From assembly GCF_003265705.1 (NCBI RefSeq), contig NW_020312935.1:1362373-1426372 (forward strand): a stretch of DNA of 64,000 nt, in the 5' to 3' direction. Positions 58,052 through 64,000 of the stretch are shown in pieces. The translations under genes were made by a program, and so were the position numbers. Under the pieces are notes generated by a model. The model saw nothing but the letters and a program-made list of their open reading frames with translations, ran no database searches and was not told the origin of the DNA. This DNA is from Callorhinus ursinus (taxonomy: Eukaryota; Chordata; Mammalia; Carnivora; Otariidae). Position 1 is the stretch's first letter; the number at the start of each line of letters is the position of its first letter.

Positions 58052-58660
58052 TTAACCAAATCCCTCTGACAAAAATAATGTCTGGGAATCAAATTTCCTT
58101 TCACAAAAATATTTAGAATCCCTTTAAGAAAGCCAGCCATACATATTAGCGCAAACCTGGATTCACTCATTGACCCTTCCAGGGCTCCAAGTAACATCAG
58201 TGAAGAAAGGGACCAGGGCTTTCATCAATCTCTGCCAGCCATTAGGGATGTGGTAATTCCCAGGAGCAAGTTATGATGAGCAGCAAGTTAGCTTGACCCT
58301 GCTCAAACTGAGTGCTTTCAACACTAATCACTGGCTCATACATCCTCCCCAGCAGCTACTTGTTAAATGCTTTATGTCTACCTTTTATTAAAATGTCAAA
58401 TGTAATTCTTTTAATTCATACTGGATGGCTGCCATAACAGAATTCAATAATGAAAACCAATGACAGAGATTGGCTGCATACTATAAAACTGTACCTGAGC
58501 TGTCTGGAGTATAACAGGGTCATTTTTCTTCTTTCATTATCACATTGGTAAATACTGACTGGGAATTTCTTAGTGTGTTGGTGTCACAGAGCTTGGCCAG
58601 ATCGATTTCCATTACAATAGTAAGAAAAATACCTATATCCAGCCTACATTTCTAATAAGG
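58052..58660. other. Repeat-free stretch, possible conserved element
   Basis: No repeat, exon or RNA gene recognised. Balanced composition with motifs such as 'ggctgcatactataaaactg' and 'caacactaatcactggctc'. Confidence 0.3.
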
Positions 58661-58679
58661 ACAAAAATAAATTTTTCTC

Positions 58680-59773
58680 CTAAAATTAAAGAGGACTTCC
58701 ATTTCCAGTAATGGCAGATAACAGTTGGTTGAATCAACGATTCATGTGAATACTACTAAAAACTTTAGGTGAAAAAAATGTTAATTTCCCTAAAAGTATT
58801 AAAAGGTTATCAATATAGTGAGCAATTACCAGACCACAATCTAAATGCAATCAAACACCAGAGAAGTAAGTGAAGCACTAAAATTCCATAGCTGCTTCTG
58901 CCCCAGGGCATTTGCTAATCTTGAAAAACTGGGGCTTTGTTTGGTGGCCTTGCTGGGCAATGAGATAGAAGTCAATGATTAGAGTCTGCTCAAGATGGGA
59001 AGTATAATGAGAAATCTTTTCACCCTAGGCTGGGACCCAAAATTAAAACTGGCCACGCCATCACCATCCCCAGAAAGCCACAGTAGAACTTGTCATGGTG
59101 CTAAGCAGAGAAAGAGAAGAAAAAGAAAAAGAAAAAAATCCCAAAAGTTGAGGCCACTTCTGACTCAAAATTGCAGCCCATGTCCATCCACTAAATTGGC
59201 CAGAGAACTTCAAGCCATGAGCTAGCTCTAGGGTAGTCCCAGATTAACAGATCCTGACGTGCCTGACAGAAGCAAATATAATTCTATCAAGGAAGGCATC
59301 ATCAATACCAGACCTCAAAAACTACAAATCCCTACAAATAATATTTTAAGGACAATGAGGAACAGAAATAAGCAAACAAGAAAACTAGACACCATAAACA
59401 AAATTAGCAGAAACTACAAATGTCAGAAAGATCATCAAAGTTTCATATAGGGAACTTACTAGATACAGACTATAAAACAACTGTGTTTTTACCGTTTGAA
59501 GAACTAAAAGATAAACCTGAAGATATCTTCAGGGCACATGAATCCATTTTTTAAAAATTACAGCAATTCTATAAAACAAGTGGACTCCAAAATGCCAATG
59601 TCCTGAAAAACAAAACCCAACAAACACCCCACCACCACCAAATGTCAAGGGAACTGTTCTACATTAAAGGGAACTAAAAAGCTTCATAGTTCAATATAGC
59701 ATACAATCCTTGACTGGATCCAGGATTTCATTTTTTAAAACCACTATAAAAAACATTATTGAAAAATTGGGGA
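58680..59773 (+). repeat. Old HAL1/L1-like sequence
   Basis: 'ggaacagaaataagcaaacaagaaaactag' like text, 'gcagaaactacaaatgtcagaaagatcatc' and 'tatagggaacttactagatacagac' resemble the HAL1/L1 ORF1 region. Stops in all frames. Confidence 0.5.
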
Positions 59774-59946
59774 GGGACGCCTAGGTGGCTCAGTTGGTTA
59801 AGCATCTGCCTTTGGCTCAGGTCATGATCCCAGGGTCCTGGGATCGAGTTCTTCATTGAGGACTGCTTCTCCCTCTCCCTCTACCCATCCCCCTGCTTGT
59901 GCTCATGAGGGCACTCTCTCTAATAAATAAATAAAATCTTTAAAAA
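59774..59946 (+). mobile_element. CAN SINE
   Basis: Head 'gggacgcctaggtggctcag', tail 'aataaataaataaaatcttt'. Flanks aaaaattgggga (59762-59773) and aaaaatatgggga (59942-59954) suggest the duplication. Part of the middle is missing ('gagttcttcattgaggac'). Confidence 0.9.
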
Positions 59947-59954
59947 TATGGGGA

Positions 59955-60960
59955 AATACGAACATGGAGTGTATATCAGACAATACTGTATCAATTTTAA
60001 GTTTATAGACTGTGATAACAGCATTGTGGTTACGTAAAAGAATGTTCTTAATCTTAGCAAATACCTGCTAACTACATAAAGGAGCAGTGTCATGACCCCT
60101 CCCTCTGTAAGTCATATATTGCTTTCAAATGGTTCAAAAGAAAGAGAGAGAGAGCAAAAGCAAATGTGAAAATGGTAATGACAACTGATGGATCCAAGTA
60201 AAGGGTATTTGGTAAAATTACTTTAAGTTTTCTTTAGGTTTGAAAATTTTTTTAAATCAAAATGCTGTTGTGGGGGAGTTGTACAGCAGATTCGAAAAAG
60301 ATTCAAATAGGATATCTAGCAATGAAAGATACAGAGACTAAATTTAGAAATTTCTTCAAAAAAGTAAAAAAAAGTATTTTAAACAGCTGGAGAGAACATG
60401 ACTGAACTAGAAAATGGATCAGAAGAATTAGGCAGGTCAGTACTTGGAGTGACAGAGGAAAATAAAACACACAAAGGAGGTCAGAGACATGAAGGACAGA
60501 GACCTGACATCATGAGAGCCTCGAGTGACAGGAGAGGAGTCAGAGGTGGTAAGTGAAAACTAATAGCTGGGAAATCTATTGCAATGTTGGAAAAGACCAA
60601 TATATAGGTTCAAAAAGCCCATCAAATCCCAAGCTACATAGATGGAGAAAAAAAATCCATACCTGGACTCATCTTTGAGAGGGTGAAGAAAACCAAAAAT
60701 AGAGAAAAATTAGTAAAAGAGCCAATAAAAAAGATTGTTTTCAACAGAGCCATGGTTACATTGAGAGCTAATTTATCAATACAGTGGAAGCCAGAAGATG
60801 ATAGAATGATGAATTCAAATGTGCTGGAAGAAAAAACTGCCATTTTTTAATTCTATAACCAGCAAAAATATCTTTCAGGAATAGGGGCGAATTAAGGACA
60901 ATTTTAGACAGACAAATATGGGAAGTTCACCCTAGCAGATCTCCTTCACACTTAGTTAGC
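59955..60960 (+). repeat. Old L1 3' end and HAL1 ORF-like fragment
   Basis: 'agactgtgataacagcattgtggttacgtaaaagaatgttc' fits an old L1 3'UTR. 60700-60930 ('caacagagccatggttacattgagagc', 'gtggaagccagaagatgatagaatgatg', 'taaccagcaaaaatatctttcaggaatagg') fits HAL1. The minus frame at 60634-60843 is an artefact. Confidence 0.6.
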
Positions 60961-60964
60961 ACTG

Positions 60965-61375
60965 TCTGTGAACTTAAACTGCCCTGAAATGTGAGATTCA
61001 GCTCTCCAGCATTCTGCTGTTTCCTCCACCAATCCTTCCAATAATGTACAACTATGGGATGGATACAAGAATAACGTACAACCATTGCTAAAAATGAATC
61101 TGAAACAGTTAATATGCCAATTTACCTCATGTGAAGTCTCCGTACAAGTTCACAAATACACGTACATCTATATTGATGTTCTACTTTTTCAAAATGAGGA
61201 ACCAAAACAATCTGAACTCAGCAGGAATCTCATTGTCCCTGGCTCATAATAATATGGCTGTCTTATGGTTCTCTATTAATTGCTTTACAAATAGAAATAT
61301 CATTACCCATATATAAATTTCACTTCTGAACAAAACAAAACAAAACAAAGATCCATGAGTGGTGACCTCCAGCTG
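60965..61375. other. No recognised feature
   Basis: AT-rich. Contains (AACAAA)-like run at 61330-61350. Confidence 0.45.
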
Positions 61376-61379
61376 AACT

Positions 61380-61850
61380 GGTTAAATTTAGGGACTCATT
61401 TGTAAAGGTCAGTGTCCTTTGCTGCAAATCTGCTTCTTATGCAGATGAGAAGATGAACCTGCCCTATGGCACTGGGCATAATTAGCCAGCTGCACTCCCC
61501 TAATAAGGTGCAGATGGTTAATTACCCCAGCAAATAACTGCTTACTTGTGGGCACAAAAGCCTGTACCTAAAATCATTGAAAGTATATTTGGGCCTATTT
61601 GTGCTCGTGCAAACAAAACACTTCTTCCAAGGTTTCATCTGTGAACAGAGCACCACAGGCTCAAATTGCACTGCTCTGGGGGAGACCCATTAACACTGCT
61701 GGGGGCTGGTTCAAGGGAGGGACCAGTGGCCACAAAGCTATATTTAAAATGGTGAAATATTTCACAGGGTGCTGAATCCTTGTTGAAAAAATCTCCTAAA
61801 GTTTCCTTGTTGTAATAGGAATCGTAAATGAATCAGAATTTGGTTTTCCT
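61380..61850. promoter_or_regulatory. Candidate regulatory element (homeodomain and E-box motifs)
   Basis: A repeat-free block with TAATTA at 61479-61484 and 61519-61524, CAGCTG at 61487-61492, CAGATG at 61511-61516 and a MEF2-like CTATATTTAA at 61738-61747. Clustering of such sites within 50 bp is suggestive only. Confidence 0.3.
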
Positions 61851-62087
61851 AGAATCCAAAGTAAATTCTGTATTCTTTAGATAAAAATTCTGAAATGAAT
61901 TTTTTCACAAGCAAACACGTCAACATTCATTGTCTTAAGAAAAAAAAAAAGTCTAATTTTCCTGTGCCTTTGAGGAATTTCATGAGCTAGCTGAGCGACC
62001 AGAATTTAGAAAGCCATGTAAGATATAACACATCCAATGGTTGTTAGAAACTGTTCCAAAGATCCCATTTAAGAACAGAATCTATCA

Positions 62088-62312
62088 GGGGCACCTGGGT
62101 GGCACAGTCGGTTGAGCGTCTGACTCTTGGTTTCGGCTCAGGCCACTGCCTCAGGGTCCTGGGATTGAGCCCCACGTCTGGCTCCGCGCTCAGCATGGAG
62201 TCTGCTTGAGATTCTCTCTCCCTCTGGCCCTCCCACTCATGCTTTCTCTCTCTCTCTCTCTCAAATAAATAAATCTTTTTAAAAAATAATTTAAAAAATG
62301 AAAAATAAAAAC
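62088..62312 (+). mobile_element. CAN SINE, older subfamily
   Basis: Head 'ggggcacctgggtggcacag', 'ctgactcttggtttcggctcagg' middle, TC-rich run, then A-rich tail. Flanks agaatctatca (62077-62087) and ataatctatca (62313-62323) are the likely duplication. Confidence 0.92.
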
Positions 62313-62324
62313 ATAATCTATCAA

Positions 62325-64000
62325 TCTCCCTATGGCAATAGTAGGATTCAGGGAGAAAGCAGAGAAGGGGTAACTGCTTCCTAAAATCCATGTTTGGAAG
62401 TCCTCTGCAGCTGCAAAGCTCTCAGTTTGCAGGGGCAAGATGACAGGGCTGGGGAACAGAATACTAATCTACTTGAATCTGCACAGAACCTTTCCTCTGA
62501 AGAACCCATAGGGTGTGTGATTCCATTCAGTTTAATTGTATGTTGGGGAAGAGGAAAAGCTGCTTGCCATGGTTTTAATTGCTAAGAACATACTATCTTT
62601 TCAGGAACCATCTGTTTAATTATAATTACAAGCAGTGATGTAAAAACACAAATGCTTAACAAGTACAAAACTCCCCTAACACTAACAGTTCTAACATGAT
62701 GAGCCATATCATGGAAGAGTATGTTGCCTTTTCCCTCTACAATATTTCATGATTTAGCAAATGACAGCCTACCATTTATTATGGAATCTCATTCTGGTAA
62801 AGCAAAAGTTATTAATTACTATTCTTAGATTATATCCCTCTGTTACTCCTTTTTATTAAACTTTAATTCCCTCTGAGAGTGACAGGAATTATATCAGAAA
62901 TGAAATACATCAGGCCCCCTTTTTTCCCTGCTAAAATCTTTGAGGTTCCATATAATACACATCACCTATAATTAATTACCAGGGACATTCCAAAGTATTG
63001 CAAGACTAATTTTTTGGCTTTCATAAACACAAACCTCTGCCTTCCTGGTTTTGAAATATGCTTACAACACTGTTATTATTTTAGGAGCCACAAGTATTGG
63101 TAATTGTTTTCAGGCATGAATAAAAATAGCTTAACCTTGAAATTTATTTTAATTAGGGATTTTTCAAAGCCACGGCTACAAACTTGGGTGGATTGTTTAT
63201 AATAAAAACAAGCATCAACAACATAGTTGTACAGAACATAGAATTAGGCAAAGTTATTTAACTTGAGCTTACAATAGTGGTTTAAAGAAATAAAAACAGA
63301 CACAGACGCAGTCAGATCGTAATGTTATTAGAGCAACCTCACATTCAGGACATTTTAGGTAGCCTACTAAAGCAAGAAGATGCCAAATAAAATGCAGGAG
63401 ATTTATGAACTGCCAAGAAATCACAAGAGATTTCTTCCTTAGTCATTTCACACTAACTTTTCTTTAAAGTCAACCAAGTTGACTCTATGGTATTCATCGT
63501 AAGAAGATGATCACTACTTTGACAAGATCATATACTTTCTGACAAGCCTTTCAACCAAGCAAAGAACATTTTTTTTAAGTCAAGAACATTTTTTAAAAGC
63601 CCACTCTTCTTTCCTACCATCATAAGGGGTAACTATGACTCTTAAAAAAAAAATCAGAACTTAAGCACTTTAAATCCTCAAAGAAATGAAAAGACTGCAC
63701 AGTTTTTCAAATGAAATCACAGTGGAGGCATCTGGTGATTTGTCAATTTCTCACTTACCCTTCTCTGCCCTAACTGAAATCCTCCCAGCCATGATTCGAC
63801 AATCATTTTTGCCTATTTCAAGCCCTCATTCCCCTTGCAAGACATTTTTATATAAGAGCAACCAAATGTTAAGTGCCTCTGCAGTGTTAATGTGGGAACA
63901 GATCTTGGAAGGAATCATTTGAGAAGAGACTGCCTGCAGGAAATGGTTATTTCTTCACTTTCAATGATAGCAACCATGATCGAGTGTATTACTATCCCCT
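62325..64000. other. Repeat-poor, AT-rich flank, possible conserved stretch at 62600-63500
   Basis: No SINE, L1, LTR or L2 recognised over about 1.6 kb, which is unusual for this window. Several TAATTA sites occur ('ataattaattaccaggg'). No exon, CpG island or RNA gene seen. Confidence 0.4.

Noticed and set aside
62044..62438. Minus-strand frames of 115 and 82 codons
   Set aside because: They contain the reverse-strand SINE peptide 'FERERERK...', an artefact of the SINE.
1..64000. A new defence, mobile or RNA system
   Set aside because: Both strands were read at several scales. All signals fit a mammalian gene locus with repeats. Nothing supports a novel system.

Overview
This is nuclear DNA from a carnivoran mammal. 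At least 25 full or partial tRNA-derived CAN SINEs are present, with the typical head GGGGCGCCTGGGTGGCTCAG, a pyrimidine-rich body and an AATAAATAAA tail. The subfamily ('CTCCCTGCTCAGCGGG', 'CTGCTTGTGTTCC') looks like the arctoid type (bear, seal or mustelid) rather than dog SINEC_Cf or cat SINEs. That species placement comes from memory of the families, not from a search. There is no bacterial, phage, CRISPR or operon content.

The only gene I can support is the 5' part of HYDIN, on the minus strand. Six exons can be read by hand, from right to left: 37726-37883 (start codon at 37860), 34883-35008, 26526-26645, 22812-22946, 9362-9561 and 45-169. All have canonical GT/AG splice sites. Joined, they give 280 intact codons plus one base, with no stop or frameshift, covering the HYDIN N-terminus and the first ASH/MSP-like beta domain. 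HYDIN is a giant protein of the motile-cilium central pair. Most of the gene lies beyond the left edge. The first coding exon begins with a splice acceptor, so a non-coding exon 1 and the promoter lie further right, either unrecognised in 37.9-64 kb or outside the window. No CpG island was seen there.

Layout: 0-38 kb is HYDIN exons and introns. 38-64 kb is the intron before the first coding exon and/or the 5' flank. The non-coding sequence is layered repeats: old L2 and MIR, MLT1 (ERVL-MaLR) LTRs, old L1/HAL1 (a long one at about 27.2-30.3 kb), younger carnivore L1 3' ends, and many CAN SINEs, often with readable target-site duplications and sometimes nested. A few repeat-poor stretches (about 19.7-20.45, 58.05-58.65, 61.35-61.85 and 62.6-63.5 kb) look more like conserved or regulatory sequence than repeats.

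I found no previously undescribed system. The points most worth checking are the overlapping uORF at the HYDIN start, the missing promoter, a candidate RFX X-box inside an LTR, candidate conserved elements, the antisense bias of SINEs, and an insertion that appears to be only a T-tract flanked by a duplication.
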